NCBI GenBank assembly: GCA_003162415.1
Contig: PMOL01000009.1
Coordinates: 104,444 to 168,443, forward strand
DNA from: Candidatus Dormiibacterota bacterium
GTDB taxonomy: Bacteria; Chloroflexota; Dormibacteria; Aeolococcales; Aeolococcaceae
Direction of reading: 5' to 3'
DNA length: 64,000 nucleotides
Of this stretch, positions 49,702-59,722 are shown piece after piece (positions within the stretch are counted from its first letter, which is position 1; each line of letters opens with the position of its first letter). The notes beneath the pieces were generated by a model. The model worked only from the letters and a program-made list of their open reading frames with translations, was not told the origin of the DNA and made no database searches. Position numbers and translations under genes: made by a program.

Positions 49702-52605
49702 ATGCCCAGGTATTCGGCCGTCAGCGCGCGCGCGGGTTTTCCCGAGGCGGAGCTCGAGATCCTCGAACTCTGGCAGCGCAACCATGTCTTCGAGCGCAGC
49801 CTGGCGATGCGTCGCGACGCGCCGCCCTACGTCTTCTACGAGGGACCGCCCACTGCCAACGGGCTCCCCGGTCTGCACCACGTCCTCGCGCGGTCGTACA
49901 AGGACGTCTTTGCACGCTACAAGCAGATGACCGGCTTTTCGGTGGCTCGAAAGGCCGGTTGGGACACCCATGGACTCCCGGTCGAGCTCGAGGTCGAGCG
50001 TGCCCTGAAGATCAGCGGCAAGAAGCAGATCGAGGAGTTCGGCATCGCGGAGTTCAACGCGCGCTGCCGAGCATCGGTGAACGAGTACATCGGCCAGTGG
50101 CGCGAGATGAGCGAGCGCCTCGGTTTCTGGCTCGACTTCGACCACCCTTACCGCACCTACGACGGCACGTACATCGAGTCGGTGTGGTGGAGCCTGAAGG
50201 AGCTCTGGGAAGACGACATGCTCTACCAGGGGTACAAGGTCACGCCCTACTGCCCCCGATGCCAGACAACGCTCTCCTCGCACGAGCTGAGTCAGGGATA
50301 CCGCGAGGACACACCCGATCCATCCTTGTACGTCAAGTTCCGGCTCAACGATTCGGACGGCAAGACGTTCTTCCTCGCCTGGACCACAACACCGTGGACA
50401 CTTCCGGGCAACGTCGCGCTCGCCGTGCACTCGCGCAAGCCGTACGTCCGGGTCGTGCAGGGCGACGAGTCGTACATCCTCGCCAGGGAACGCCTTTCCA
50501 TCCTCGACGGGGACTACGAGATCGTCGAGGAGATGGATGGATCGGACCTCGTCGACCTGACCTACGAGCCGCTCTTCACCGACATGCTTCCCGAGGGCCT
50601 CGCCTTCGTGGTGCTCGACGCACCCGAGCTCGTGAACATGGATGAAGGCACCGGCATCGTCCATACCGCTGCGGCATATGGCGTCGCCGACCTCGAGCTC
50701 TGCCAGCGAATGGGTGTCGCCGTCCGCCACGTCGTCGGGCTCGACGGCCGTTTCCTCGACGGGCAGGCGCGGTACCGCGGGATGTTCGTCAAGGATGCGG
50801 ACCCGAAGATCATCGAGGATCTGCGCGAGCAGGGAAGCCTTTACCGCGCCGAGAGCATCCTGCATTCGTATCCGTTCTGCTGGCGGTGCGAGACGCCGCT
50901 GCTGTACTACGCGGTCACGTCCTGGTTCATCCGGACCACGGCGGTGAAGGAACGCCTGCTCGCCAACAACCGCAGCGTTCGCTGGCAGCCCGCGCACATC
51001 CGCGACGGGCGTATGGGCAACTGGCTCGAGAGCCTCATCGACTGGAACCTGTCGCGCAGCCGCTACTGGGGGACGCCCCTGCCGATCTGGGTCTGCGAGG
51101 AATGCGACGCGAAGTTCTGCGCGGGAAGCGCCGCCGAGGTCGGGTTGACCGTCGACGACGACCTTCACCGTCCGTTCATCGATGACGTCACCCTGCCCTG
51201 CAGGGCGTGCGCCGGCGTCATGCGGCGCGTGCCGGACGTCATCGACGCCTGGTACGACTCCGGCGCGATGCCCTACGCGCAGAAGCACTATCCCTTCGAG
51301 AACCGAGAGCTCTTCGAGCACACGCACCCTGCCGATTTCATCTGCGAAGGCGTCGACCAGACGCGCGGCTGGTTCTTTTCGCTGCTCGCCGAGTCGACGC
51401 TGCTCTTCGACTCGCCGGCCTACAAGAACTGCGTCGTGGTGGGCACGCTGCAGGACAAGCAGGGCAAGAAGATGTCGAAGTCGCGGCGCAACACCATCGA
51501 GCCGAGCACGATCTTCGACCAGTTCGGTGCCGACGCGGCGCGCTGGTACTTCTACGCACAGGGAGTTGAGAACGCCGAGTTGCGCGTCAGCCCCACGTCG
51601 TTCCAGGACGTCGTGCGCCTCTTCATGCTGACGCTCTGGAACGTCTACTCATTCTTCGTGACCTACGCGCTCACCGAGGGATACGATCCCGCGACGGCCG
51701 CTCCGGGGGTGATCGAACGCCCGGTGCTCGATCGCTGGAGCCTCGCCCGGCTCGACGAGACCGTCGAGGCGGTGCGCGAGGCGATGGAGCGGTACGACGC
51801 ATCGGATGCCGTCCACGCCGTTGAGGGGTTCGTGGAGGATCTCTCCAAGTGGTACGTGCGGCGCTCGCGCCGCCGCTTCTGGAAGAGCGCCGGCACCAGC
51901 GACGACTCGCTGGCGGCGTTCGCCACCCTGCACACGGTGCTGATCACCCTAGCAGGGCTCATCGCGCCGTTCATGCCATTCATGGCCGAGCGCATGTACC
52001 GCAACCTGAGCGGGTTCAACGGCGATCCACCCGCGTCGGTTGGGGCTCCCGACTCCGTCCACCTCACCGATTACCCGAAGGCGGTCGGCGCGTGGCGTGA
52101 TCCCGACGTGCTGGTGGGGATGAGCCGGCTGCGCCGACTGGTGGAGGATGGGCTCGCCGCACGCACCACTGCCGGCGTGCGTGTCCGTCAGCCGCTTGCC
52201 AGTGCGACCATCGCCAGCGATCCGCTCGCGCCCGAGCTCGAGGCCATCTTCATGGAGGAGCTCAACGTCAAGGGCGTGCGCTACGTCGACCCTGCCGGTG
52301 AGCACGCTTCCGTGGAGTTCGACACCACGATCACCGACGAGCTCCGGCTCGAGTGGCTCGCGCGCGAGGTCAGCCGCAAGGTGAACGAGCTGCGCAAGCA
52401 GGCGGGACTCCGGGTCGAGGATCGGATCACGCTGCTCGTCGACGCCGACGCCGACGGCGACGTGCGGCGTGCCGTCGACGCACAGCGCGAGTGGCTGCAG
52501 GGGGAAACGCTCGCGGTCGCGATCGAGGACCGGCGCGACCAGGCGCTCGCCGAGTGGGAAGGCGAGCTGGGAGGCGCACGATGCTGGCTGGGAGTACAGC
52601 GGTAG
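49702..52605 (+). CDS. ileS: Isoleucyl-tRNA synthetase
   Basis: A 967-aa class I synthetase that charges tRNA-Ile. [17 protein letters not shown] near 46-61 contains the HIGH-type motif (here LHH), [14 protein letters not shown] the next block, and [10 protein letters not shown] near 590 the KMSKS loop. The CP1 editing domain has [12 protein letters not shown]. The pattern of the eukaryotic-like (type 2) enzymes is visible: PPTANG and HVLARSYKD, and no C-terminal Zn finger of the E. coli type. Type 2 enzymes are often less sensitive to mupirocin. ATG 49702 fits the leaderless -10. Confidence 0.96.
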   Translation: MPRYSAVSARAGFPEAELEILELWQRNHVFERSLAMRRDAPPYVFYEGPPTANGLPGLHHVLARSYKDVFARYKQMTGFSVARKAGWDTHGLPVELEVERALKISGKKQIEEFGIAEFNARCRASVNEYIGQWREMSERLGFWLDFDHPYRTYDGTYIESVWWSLKELWEDDMLYQGYKVTPYCPRCQTTLSSHELSQGYREDTPDPSLYVKFRLNDSDGKTFFLAWTTTPWTLPGNVALAVHSRKPYVRVVQGDESYILARERLSILDGDYEIVEEMDGSDLVDLTYEPLFTDMLPEGLAFVVLDAPELVNMDEGTGIVHTAAAYGVADLELCQRMGVAVRHVVGLDGRFLDGQARYRGMFVKDADPKIIEDLREQGSLYRAESILHSYPFCWRCETPLLYYAVTSWFIRTTAVKERLLANNRSVRWQPAHIRDGRMGNWLESLIDWNLSRSRYWGTPLPIWVCEECDAKFCAGSAAEVGLTVDDDLHRPFIDDVTLPCRACAGVMRRVPDVIDAWYDSGAMPYAQKHYPFENRELFEHTHPADFICEGVDQTRGWFFSLLAESTLLFDSPAYKNCVVVGTLQDKQGKKMSKSRRNTIEPSTIFDQFGADAARWYFYAQGVENAELRVSPTSFQDVVRLFMLTLWNVYSFFVTYALTEGYDPATAAPGVIERPVLDRWSLARLDETVEAVREAMERYDASDAVHAVEGFVEDLSKWYVRRSRRRFWKSAGTSDDSLAAFATLHTVLITLAGLIAPFMPFMAERMYRNLSGFNGDPPASVGAPDSVHLTDYPKAVGAWRDPDVLVGMSRLRRLVEDGLAARTTAGVRVRQPLASATIASDPLAPELEAIFMEELNVKGVRYVDPAGEHASVEFDTTITDELRLEWLAREVSRKVNELRKQAGLRVEDRITLLVDADADGDVRRAVDAQREWLQGETLAVAIEDRRDQALAEWEGELGGARCWLGVQR

Positions 52606-53105
52606 CGGCCCGCCTGCGCGCCTCGCGGCGGCGGATCTACGCGGTGATGCTCGGGACCGCCGCGGCGGTTGCGCTCGTCGACCACCTCACCAAGTGGCTG
52701 GTCGCGTCGCATCTCTACGTGGGCCAGCAGATCTGGCAGGGCTCGTTCGTCTCGATCGACCACGTCGAGAACAGCGGCGCCGCGTTCAGCGTCCTGCCGC
52801 AGCTGCACTGGCTCTACCTTGCGGTGGCGCTGGTCGTGAGCATCTACATCGTGTTCTTCGGGTACCGATACGGGACCACGTGGTACCGGCAGGTGCTGAT
52901 CGGCATGATCCTCGGCGGCGCGCTCTCCAACGGCGTGGACCGGCTGGTCATGGGCTCCGTGGTGGACTTCATCGACTTCCACTTCTGGCCGGTCTTCAAC
53001 GTCGCCGACAGCTGCATCGTGGTGGCGATCGTCCTCCTGCTGGTGCTGAGCTTCGTCCCCTCGTCGCACGCGCCGACGTCGTCCGCATCATCGGCGCCGT
53101 CATGA
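52581..53105 (+). CDS. lspA: Signal peptidase II
   Basis: A 174-aa membrane aspartyl protease that cleaves lipoprotein signal peptides. Four membrane helices are visible. DHLTKWLVASHL, VENSGAAFSVL, GGALSNGVDRLVMGSVVDFI and FNVADSCI carry the conserved Asn/Asp residues, with catalytic Asp in VVDFI-D and NVADS. GGGAGG sits 6 bases before ATG 52581, which lies within the ileS end (25-base overlap). Several lipoproteins in this window would be its substrates. Confidence 0.94.
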   Translation: MLAGSTAVAARLRASRRRIYAVMLGTAAAVALVDHLTKWLVASHLYVGQQIWQGSFVSIDHVENSGAAFSVLPQLHWLYLAVALVVSIYIVFFGYRYGTTWYRQVLIGMILGGALSNGVDRLVMGSVVDFIDFHFWPVFNVADSCIVVAIVLLLVLSFVPSSHAPTSSASSAPS

Positions 53106-54016
53106 GCGCGGGCGCTGCAGCGGTCGCCACGCCTCGTCTCGACATGTGGCTCGCCGGCTCGAGGCACATCACGAGGCACGCGGCGCGAACGCTCATCGAC
53201 GCCGGCCTCGTGACCGTCGACGGGCGGCCGGGACGCCCCGGGCAGAGGGTTCGCGACACCGCCGAGGTGGTCGTCAAGCAGCCGACACCGAGTCTTACTC
53301 CCGTGCTGCTGTCCGGCACCGTGGCTCAGCCGGCGATGGCGCTGTGCATCGTCGATGAGGACGACTCGCTCGCAATCGTCGACAAGCCCTCCGGCATGGT
53401 CGTGCACCCGGCGCCGGGCCATCCGGCCGGAACCCTCGCCGATGCGCTCAAGGAACGGGGGACGACCTGGTCGCTCCTCGGCGGGAGCGAGCGAGCGGGC
53501 ATCGTGCACCGCCTCGACCGCGATACCAGCGGGCTGCTGGTCGTCGCCAAGACCGAGGCCGCGCATCGCAACCTGGCGAAGCAGCTCAGCGATCGCTCAC
53601 TCGGGCGCACGTACTGGGCGCTCGTGCACGGGGGCTTTCGCGAGGACACCGGGACCATCGACGCGCCCATCGCCCGTCATCCGCGCGACCGCCGGCGCAT
53701 GGCGATCGTCGAGGGGGGCCGCGAGGCGATCACCGACTTTCGGGTCGTCGAGCGCCTCAGTGGCGCGACCGTCCTCGAGGTCTCGCTGCGGACCGGGCGG
53801 ACCCATCAGATACGGGTACACCTCGCCTCGATCGGCCATCCGATCGTCGGCGACAGCGTCTATGGACGCCCCGACCCGGATCTCCGGCGCCCCGCGCTGC
53901 ACGCGATGCGGCTCCGGCTGCGCCACCCCGGCGACGGGAGTGAGCGGTCCTACGAGTCGCCGATCCCCGACGAGCTGATCGAGGCCACCGAGCGGCTCCG
54001 ACCGCTGCTCCCATGA
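53102..54016 (+). CDS. rluD: RluA-family pseudouridine synthase
   Basis: A 304-aa pseudouridine synthase with an N-terminal S4 RNA-binding domain (LDMWLAGSRHITRHAARTLI, VTVDGRPGRPGQRV). The catalytic domain has IVDKPSGMVVHPAPGH, IVHRLDRDTSGLLVVAKT with the catalytic Asp near 138, and LRTGRTHQIRVHLASIGHPI. Position next to lspA is the usual context for RluD-type enzymes, which modify 23S rRNA; the exact target sites are inferred. ATG overlaps the lspA stop (ATGA). Confidence 0.92.
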   Translation: MSAGAAAVATPRLDMWLAGSRHITRHAARTLIDAGLVTVDGRPGRPGQRVRDTAEVVVKQPTPSLTPVLLSGTVAQPAMALCIVDEDDSLAIVDKPSGMVVHPAPGHPAGTLADALKERGTTWSLLGGSERAGIVHRLDRDTSGLLVVAKTEAAHRNLAKQLSDRSLGRTYWALVHGGFREDTGTIDAPIARHPRDRRRMAIVEGGREAITDFRVVERLSGATVLEVSLRTGRTHQIRVHLASIGHPIVGDSVYGRPDPDLRRPALHAMRLRLRHPGDGSERSYESPIPDELIEATERLRPLLP

Positions 54017-54597
54017 GCGGGCACGGGAGGCTGATCGTGCTGACCGGGCCGAGCGGCGTCGGCAAGGACACCGTGCTCCGAGAGCTGTTCACCCTGGACC
54101 CGTCGCTCGAGTACTGCGTGTCGTACACGACCCGCCCGCCCCGTCCCGGCGAGATCGAGGGGGTGTCGTACTTCTTCGTAGATGAACCGGCGTTCCGGGC
54201 GATGATCGATCGCGGCGAGTTCTTCGAGTGGTCGACCGTGTATGGCGAGCTCAAGGGCCGGACCTTCGAGACCGTGAACAGGTCGATCGCCTCGGGGAAG
54301 GACACGGTCATCAAGATCGACGTCCAGGGCGCCGAGAAGGTGCGCGCCCGGACGGGAGACGACGGGGTCTACATCTTCCTGTTGCCCCCGAGCCTCGACG
54401 CACTCGAACAGCGGCTCATCGAGCGAGGGACCGAGGACCCGTCGAGCCTCAGCTCACGCCACGAACGCGCGGTCGCTGAGCTCGCGCTCAAGGACACGTA
54501 CGATCATCAGGTGGTGAACGATGATGCGAAGCGCGCGGCGCAGGAGATCGAGTCGATCATTCAGGCCGCGCGGGCGAGCCGGAGGGAGTCGGCGTGA
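54013..54597 (+). CDS. gmk: Guanylate kinase
   Basis: A 194-aa kinase that makes GDP from GMP. P-loop GPSGVGKDT at 12-20, YCVSYTTRPPRPGEIEGVSY for GMP binding, FEWSTVYGELKG and KIDVQGAEKVR follow the family order. The length is typical. rpoZ, which often follows gmk, is absent; the next gene is coaC with a GTGA overlap. Confidence 0.95.
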   Translation: MSGHGRLIVLTGPSGVGKDTVLRELFTLDPSLEYCVSYTTRPPRPGEIEGVSYFFVDEPAFRAMIDRGEFFEWSTVYGELKGRTFETVNRSIASGKDTVIKIDVQGAEKVRARTGDDGVYIFLLPPSLDALEQRLIERGTEDPSSLSSRHERAVAELALKDTYDHQVVNDDAKRAAQEIESIIQAARASRRESA

Positions 54598-55163
54598 CCG
54601 GCCCGCTCGACGGCCATCGCATCCTGGTCGGCATCGGCGGCAGCGTGGCGGCGTTCAAGGCGTGCCAGGTGGTCACCGATCTCCGCCGGGACGGCGCCGA
54701 GGTGAAGGTCGCGATGACCGAGGCAGCGACGCATTTCGTCACGCCGACCCTGCTCCGCGCGCTCAGCGGACATCGCGTCGCCTCCAGCATCTGGGACGAC
54801 GAGCCGGCCGAGGCCGGCCATGGCATGACCCATCTCGACCTGGCGTCCTGGTGCGAGGTTCAGGTGGTTGTCGCCGCATCGGCGGATCTCATCGCCCGCC
54901 TCGCACTCGGTCTTGCCGGAGACCCGGTGACCGCGACCGCACTGGCCTGCCGCGCGCCGCTCTTCGTTGCGCCGGCCATGGAATCCGCCATGTGGGAACA
55001 CCCGGCGACCCAGGGCAATACGGCGACGCTGGTCGCGCGTGGGGGGCGCATCATCGGTCCGGTCTATGGACGGCTGGCGAGTGGCCACGAGAGCACCGGC
55101 CGTATGGCCGAGCCCGACGTGATCGTGGCCGCGGTGAGGGATCTCCTTGTCGGCGGGGGCTGA
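54594..55163 (+). CDS. coaC: Phosphopantothenoylcysteine decarboxylase (CoaC domain only)
   Basis: A 189-aa HFCD flavoprotein of CoA synthesis. ILVGIGGSVAAFKACQVVTD is the FMN loop, MTHLDLASW contains the active-site His, and FVAPAMESAMWEHPATQGN matches the substrate-binding clamp; the usual Asn of PAMN is Glu here, while some actinobacterial enzymes have His. VVVAASADLIARLALGLAGD replaces PASANT. It ends where the CoaB partner begins, so the normally fused CoaBC is split. GTG 54594 overlaps gmk. Confidence 0.88.
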   Translation: MTGPLDGHRILVGIGGSVAAFKACQVVTDLRRDGAEVKVAMTEAATHFVTPTLLRALSGHRVASSIWDDEPAEAGHGMTHLDLASWCEVQVVVAASADLIARLALGLAGDPVTATALACRAPLFVAPAMESAMWEHPATQGNTATLVARGGRIIGPVYGRLASGHESTGRMAEPDVIVAAVRDLLVGGG

Positions 55164-55818
55164 CCCCACCATCAACGGCCTGCGCTTCGTGGTCACCGCG
55201 GGCGGAACCCGAGAACCGATCGACCCGGTGCGTTTCATCGGCAATCGATCGAGCGGGAAGATGGGCAACGCACTCGCCGCGGCGGCCCTCCGGCAGGGTG
55301 CGACGGTCACGCTCGTCACCGCCGCTCCGGCACCGGCTGCGCAACCCGGGCTCGACATCGTGGAGGTGGAGACCGCCGCCGACATGCACGCTGCGGTGCG
55401 CACCGCCCTCGCGGATGCGAGCGTTCTCATCATGGCCGCAGCGGTAGCGGACTGGCGCCCGCGCGAGGTCGCGGGCAACAAGCTGAAGAAGGGAGCGGAG
55501 ACGCTCACCATCGAGCTGGTGCCGACCGTCGACATCCTCCGCGCCCTTCGCGATGACGGCGCGGCGAAGGAAGTCTTCGTGGTCGGATTCGCCGCGGAAA
55601 CCGAGCACGTGATCGACAACGCACGTGCAAAGCTCGACGCCAAAGACCTCGATCTCATCGTCGTCAACGACGTCTCCCGGGAAGGCATCGGCATGGGAGC
55701 TGACGACAACGAGGTCACGGTCATCGACCGCGACGGCACGGTGCAGACGATCGCTCGTGCGCCCAAGAGCGACGTTGCCGACGCGATCGTGCGCATCATC
55801 GCGAGCAGGGTTCGATGA
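55147..55818 (+). CDS. coaB: Phosphopantothenate-cysteine ligase (CoaB domain only)
   Basis: A 223-aa ligase of CoA synthesis that couples 4'-phosphopantothenate to cysteine. FVVTAGGTREPIDPVRFIGN followed by RSSGKMG is the nucleotide-binding signature. MAAAVADWRP, KLKKGAETLTIELVPTVDIL and VGFAAETEHVIDNARAKL follow, then NDVSREGIGMGADDNEV. It starts at TTG 55147, 17 bases inside coaC, so translation is probably coupled. In most bacteria this is the C-terminal half of a single CoaBC protein. Confidence 0.9.
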   Translation: MSAGADPTINGLRFVVTAGGTREPIDPVRFIGNRSSGKMGNALAAAALRQGATVTLVTAAPAPAAQPGLDIVEVETAADMHAAVRTALADASVLIMAAAVADWRPREVAGNKLKKGAETLTIELVPTVDILRALRDDGAAKEVFVVGFAAETEHVIDNARAKLDAKDLDLIVVNDVSREGIGMGADDNEVTVIDRDGTVQTIARAPKSDVADAIVRIIASRVR

Positions 55819-57806
55819 CGTTCGCATCGGTCGTCCCGGAGACGCGCTCGCAGCTGCCTCGCGACGCGTACACGTATTCCATTCCCGACGATCTCGCCGA
55901 GCTCGTCCTTCCCGGCGTGCGCGTCGAGATCCCATTCGGCAAGCGATCGATTCTCGGGTACGTCGTCGAGCGATCCGAGGAGACGGAGTTCGCGGAGGTT
56001 CGGGCCATCGACCGCGTGGTCGACGAGCCGCGACTGATCCTCGATCACCACATCGCGCTGGCGCGCCAGATCGCGGATCGATACTGCGCGCCGCTTGGTG
56101 AGGTGCTGCGGGCGATGCTGCCGAAGGGGGTTCGCACTCGACCGTCGCGCCGCTCTGGACCGCGATCGGTCTCACGGGCGGTCGCAGAGGCCGGTGCCGC
56201 CGGGCCACCCGAACCACCTCCGACACTCAACGACGCGCAACGCGCTGCCACCGTCCCGCTGCTCGAGGCCATCGCGACCCGAACCCACCGGCGCGTGCTG
56301 CTGCATGGCGTGACCGGCAGCGGCAAGACCGAGGTCTATCTCGCCGGCATCGACGCAGCCCTCGCCGCGGGTCGCGGCGCGATCGTGCTGGTGCCCGAGA
56401 TCGCGTTGACCCCGCAGATGATTCGCCGGTTTGCGGTGCGCTTCCCAGGACAGATCGCGGTGGTCCACTCGGCGCTCACCGACGCGGAGCGCGCGGCCGA
56501 ATGGCGGCGCATCCGGAATGGCGAGCACTCCGTTGTCATCGGCTCACGGAGCGCGGTCTTCGCCCCGGTCGTCGACCTCGGGATCGTCGTCGTCGACGAG
56601 GAGGATGCACCCGCGTACAAGCAGGATCGCGTTCCCCGCTATCACGCCGTCGACGTCGCGTTGATGCTCGGGGCGCTGTGCAACGCACCGGTGGTCATGG
56701 GGAGTGCGACACCGCGGGTCGAGAGCTTCTTCCGCGCCCACACCGATGACCTCGAGCTGGCCACGCTCCCTGAGCGCGTGAGCGGCCGTCCACTGCCACC
56801 GATCGAGGTCGTCGACCTCCGTGATGAGCTGAAGGCGGGCAACACCAATGCGCTGTCGCTGAAGCTCGATCGCGCATTGCAGGAATGTCATGCCGACGGC
56901 GGCCAGTCGATCCTCTTCCTCAACCGTCGCGGGACATCGACAGTGGTGCTGTGCCGGACGTGCGGTGAGGCACTCACCTGCCGCAACTGCAGCGTGTCGT
57001 TGGTGCACCACGTGGACCGGGCCAGCTGCGACTGCCACTACTGCGGACTGTCGACCCCGCTGCCGGCGGCCTGTCCCACGTGCGGATCACGCGCCATCCG
57101 CGCGCTCGGCATGGGCACCGAGCGCCTCGAGCGTGAGGTGCGCGAACGCTTCCCGGCGCTGCGCATCATCCGCATGGATCGCGACACAACGCGATCGCGT
57201 GACGCGTACTTCGACATCTACGACCGATTCCGCCGCCATGAGGCCGACTGCCTCATCGGGACGCAGATGGTTGCAAAGGGCTGGGATCTCGGCAACGTGC
57301 GGCTCGTCGGCATCGTCAACGCCGACACCTCGTTGCACTTCCCCGACTATCGGAGTGGCGAGCTCACCTTCTCGCTGCTGACCCAGGTCGCGGGGCGCGC
57401 CGGACGCGGCGATGAGCCGGCGCGCGTGGTGCTTCAGACGTACAGCCCCGGTCACTATGCGGTCCGGCATGCGACCACGCACGACTATCTTGGCTTCGCT
57501 CGCGACGAGATCCGTGTGCGCAGGGCACTGCGATTTCCGCCATATGCGCGACTGTGCGTCTGCACCTTTGCGCACAAGGACGACCATGAGGCCGAGATCG
57601 AGGTGCGCCGGGAGGCCCGGCGAGTGTCTGATACACTCGGAATTGGTGCCGGGCTCGATGTCCTTGGTCCGACGCCCGCGTTCCTACACCGCCTCCGTGG
57701 CGAGTACCGCTGGCAGATCACGGTGCGAGGCACAGACATCGAGAGGGCATTTCCTCACCTTCCCAGGGCTCGGGGCTGGAGCATCGACGTCGACCCCGGG
57801 GCGTGA
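55815..57806 (+). CDS. priA: Primosomal helicase PriA
   Basis: A 663-aa 3'-5' helicase that reloads the replisome at stalled forks. The N-terminal DNA-binding domain ends near 110. Walker A GVTGSGKTEVY is near 165, VLVPEIALTPQMI and VIGSRSAVFAPV follow, motif II is VVDEEDAPAYKQD (DEED where PriA normally has DEEH), then VMGSATPRVES. The zinc part has LCRTCGEALTCRNCS and CHYCGL...CPTCGS, giving eight cysteines. GTQMVAKGWDLGNVRLVGI and TQVAGRAGRGDEPARV complete the helicase. Catalytic features are otherwise intact, unlike the degenerate actinobacterial PriA. ATG overlaps coaB. Confidence 0.93.
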   Translation: MTFASVVPETRSQLPRDAYTYSIPDDLAELVLPGVRVEIPFGKRSILGYVVERSEETEFAEVRAIDRVVDEPRLILDHHIALARQIADRYCAPLGEVLRAMLPKGVRTRPSRRSGPRSVSRAVAEAGAAGPPEPPPTLNDAQRAATVPLLEAIATRTHRRVLLHGVTGSGKTEVYLAGIDAALAAGRGAIVLVPEIALTPQMIRRFAVRFPGQIAVVHSALTDAERAAEWRRIRNGEHSVVIGSRSAVFAPVVDLGIVVVDEEDAPAYKQDRVPRYHAVDVALMLGALCNAPVVMGSATPRVESFFRAHTDDLELATLPERVSGRPLPPIEVVDLRDELKAGNTNALSLKLDRALQECHADGGQSILFLNRRGTSTVVLCRTCGEALTCRNCSVSLVHHVDRASCDCHYCGLSTPLPAACPTCGSRAIRALGMGTERLEREVRERFPALRIIRMDRDTTRSRDAYFDIYDRFRRHEADCLIGTQMVAKGWDLGNVRLVGIVNADTSLHFPDYRSGELTFSLLTQVAGRAGRGDEPARVVLQTYSPGHYAVRHATTHDYLGFARDEIRVRRALRFPPYARLCVCTFAHKDDHEAEIEVRREARRVSDTLGIGAGLDVLGPTPAFLHRLRGEYRWQITVRGTDIERAFPHLPRARGWSIDVDPGA

Positions 57807-58330
57807 ACGGAGACATAAGCGTGGCAGTCCTTCCCATCGTCCTGGTCTCAGACCACAACGACGTGCTCACCACCAAGGCAATCCGCGTGCCGCGGGTTGA
57901 CGATGAGATACGCCGTCTCATGGACGACATGGTCGAGACGATGTTCGAGGCCAACGGCGTCGGGCTCGCCGCCCCCCAGGTCGGCGTGTCGCTGCGCGTC
58001 ATCGTGCTCCGCGTCGACAACCAGATCTATCAGCTCGCCAACCCGGAGATGGTCCGCACCGACGGGGACCAGACCGGGTTCGAGGGCTGCCTGTCGGTGC
58101 CGGGATGGGTCGGCGAGGTCACGCGTCGCATGCGGGTCGTCGCCAAGGGGCTCAACCGCCACGGCAAGGAGGTCCGCGTCAAGGGCGACGGCCTCCTGGC
58201 CCGGGCCGTGCAGCACGAGCTCGATCACCTGGACGGCATCCTCTTCACGAGCCGGGTGAACGAGGGGACCCTGCGCGAGGTCGAACCGGCAGAGGAGGCT
58301 GAGGAGCCCGGCGTCGTCAGCGCTGTGTGA
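57803..58330 (+). CDS. def: Peptide deformylase
   Basis: A 175-aa metalloenzyme that removes the formyl group from nascent proteins. All three motifs are present: GVGLAAPQVG near 53, EGCLSVPG near 94 with the metal-binding Cys, and QHELDHLDGILF near 137 with HExxH. GTG 57803 overlaps the priA stop; its own TGA overlaps the GTG of fmt. The def-fmt pairing is the usual arrangement. Confidence 0.96.
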   Translation: MNGDISVAVLPIVLVSDHNDVLTTKAIRVPRVDDEIRRLMDDMVETMFEANGVGLAAPQVGVSLRVIVLRVDNQIYQLANPEMVRTDGDQTGFEGCLSVPGWVGEVTRRMRVVAKGLNRHGKEVRVKGDGLLARAVQHELDHLDGILFTSRVNEGTLREVEPAEEAEEPGVVSAV

Positions 58331-59247
58331 GGCTCGTCTTCTGTGGCACCGCTCTCTTTGCGGTGCCGTCGCTCAGGGCTTGTGCCGCCCATCACGTGGT
58401 CGCGGCCGTGGTCACGCGCGCGGACCGTGCCGGAAGCCGAGGCCGTCCGGCGCCGCGGCCGGTGGCCGATGCGGCGCGTGAGCTCGGCCTCGACCTGCTG
58501 ACGCCGGCCAGGATCGGTGCGCCCGAGATGGTCGCAGACCTGCTCGCGCTCTCCCCGGATTGCCTGGTTGTCGCCGCGTACGGTCAGATCCTCCCCTCTG
58601 CGCTGATCGACCCGCCGCCCCATGGTGCGGTCAACGTTCATGGCTCGCTGCTCCCGCGCTGGCGAGGCGCATCACCCATCGCGCACGCCATCCTTGCCGG
58701 TGATTCGGAGACGGGCGTCTCGATCATGCGGATGGAGGCTGGTCTCGACACCGGACCGGTCTATTCGACGGTGCGTGTTCCGATCCACGGCAGTGCCACC
58801 ACTCCGATGCTCACCGCGACCCTCGCGGACCTGGGGGCCTCGGAGCTGGTCGCGGTGCTGGCCGCGATCGAAGGTGGGACGGCGGTCGCGACGCCGCAGC
58901 CCGAGGAAGGGGTGACCTATGCCCCGCGGCTCACGCGCTCCGATGGCGTGGTCGACTGGGTGGGGCGCTCTGCGATCGAGGTCGATCGGATGGTGCGTGC
59001 CCTGCAGCCGTGGCCCGGCGTGCTCGCTCCGATCGATGGGGTCGACGTCCAGGTGCAGGCGGGTGGGGTCGCGGATTTCGATCCGGACGGCGCCCCCGGG
59101 ACCATCGTTCTTCGCGACGGTGAGTCGGTGGTGATGGCGGCGCGATCGGGCGGGTACCGCATCGACCTGATCACGCCTGCGGGCAAGCGGGCCATGACGC
59201 CGGCGGCGTTCCTGCGCGGGCGGCACAGCCGCGAGGCGAATCGCTGA
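58327..59247 (+). CDS. fmt: Methionyl-tRNA formyltransferase
   Basis: A 306-aa enzyme that formylates initiator Met-tRNA. LVFCGTALFAVPSLRA at the N-terminus, NVHGSLLPRWRGASPIAHAI with the catalytic Asn/His, and MEAGLDTGPVY with the Asp form the hydrolase-like domain. The C-terminal domain has VRALQPWPGVLAPIDG and TPAAFLRGRH. The family's common SLLPRWRG loop is exact. GTG 58327 overlaps def (GTGA); the TGA overlaps smpB (TGATG). Confidence 0.95.
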   Translation: MRLVFCGTALFAVPSLRACAAHHVVAAVVTRADRAGSRGRPAPRPVADAARELGLDLLTPARIGAPEMVADLLALSPDCLVVAAYGQILPSALIDPPPHGAVNVHGSLLPRWRGASPIAHAILAGDSETGVSIMRMEAGLDTGPVYSTVRVPIHGSATTPMLTATLADLGASELVAVLAAIEGGTAVATPQPEEGVTYAPRLTRSDGVVDWVGRSAIEVDRMVRALQPWPGVLAPIDGVDVQVQAGGVADFDPDGAPGTIVLRDGESVVMAARSGGYRIDLITPAGKRAMTPAAFLRGRHSREANR

Positions 59248-59711
59248 TGCCACCCGCACGAAGGCCAGGCGACAACACGCTCGCGGTCAACCGCCGCGCG
59301 CGCTACGAGTACAGCATCGTCGAGACGCTCGAGGCCGGCATCGAGCTGACCGGTACCGAGGTGAAGTCACTGCGCACCGGTCGTATCCAGCTGCGTGAGG
59401 GCTACGTGCGCGTCGAGAACGGCCAGGCGTGGCTGATGCAGGTGAACATCGCCTCGTACCAGCACGGCAACCGCAACAATCCCGAGCCGGAGCGGCGCCG
59501 GCGTCTGCTCCTGCACAAGCGAGAGATCGAGTATCTCGACGGGCGCGTGCACACCCAGGGGCTTACGATCATCCCGCTGAAGCTGTACCTGGTGCGCAAC
59601 CGGGTGAAGGTCGAAATCGGCCTGGCGCGGGGCAAGAAGCTCTGGGACAAGCGCCAGGACGTCGCCAAACGCGACGCCGAGCGCGACATGGAACGCGCCA
59701 TCAGGCGCTGA
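59247..59711 (+). CDS. smpB: SsrA-binding protein SmpB
   Basis: A 154-aa tmRNA partner needed for trans-translation. NRRARYEYSIVETLEAGIEL with TGTEVKSLR is the OB-fold start, LREGYVRVENGQAWLMQVNI and HKREIEYL follow, and the C-terminal KVEIGLARGKKLWDKRQDVAK with DAERDMERAIRR is the tail that mimics mRNA in the A site. Its RNA partner, ssrA, lies 4.1 kb downstream at the end of the window on the same strand. Confidence 0.97.
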   Translation: MPPARRPGDNTLAVNRRARYEYSIVETLEAGIELTGTEVKSLRTGRIQLREGYVRVENGQAWLMQVNIASYQHGNRNNPEPERRRRLLLHKREIEYLDGRVHTQGLTIIPLKLYLVRNRVKVEIGLARGKKLWDKRQDVAKRDAERDMERAIRR

Positions 59712-59722
59712 CCGCGGGGCTG

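Noticed and set aside
49660..49702. T-box riboswitch ahead of ileS
   Set aside because: The gap is under 50 bases and the -10 element sits 7 bases before the ATG, leaving no leader for a T-box.
54594..55163. Inactive CoaC because PASANT and PAMN motifs are altered
   Set aside because: Mycobacterial CoaBC, as I recall it, has similar ATADL and PAMH variants and is active, so the changes do not prove loss of function.
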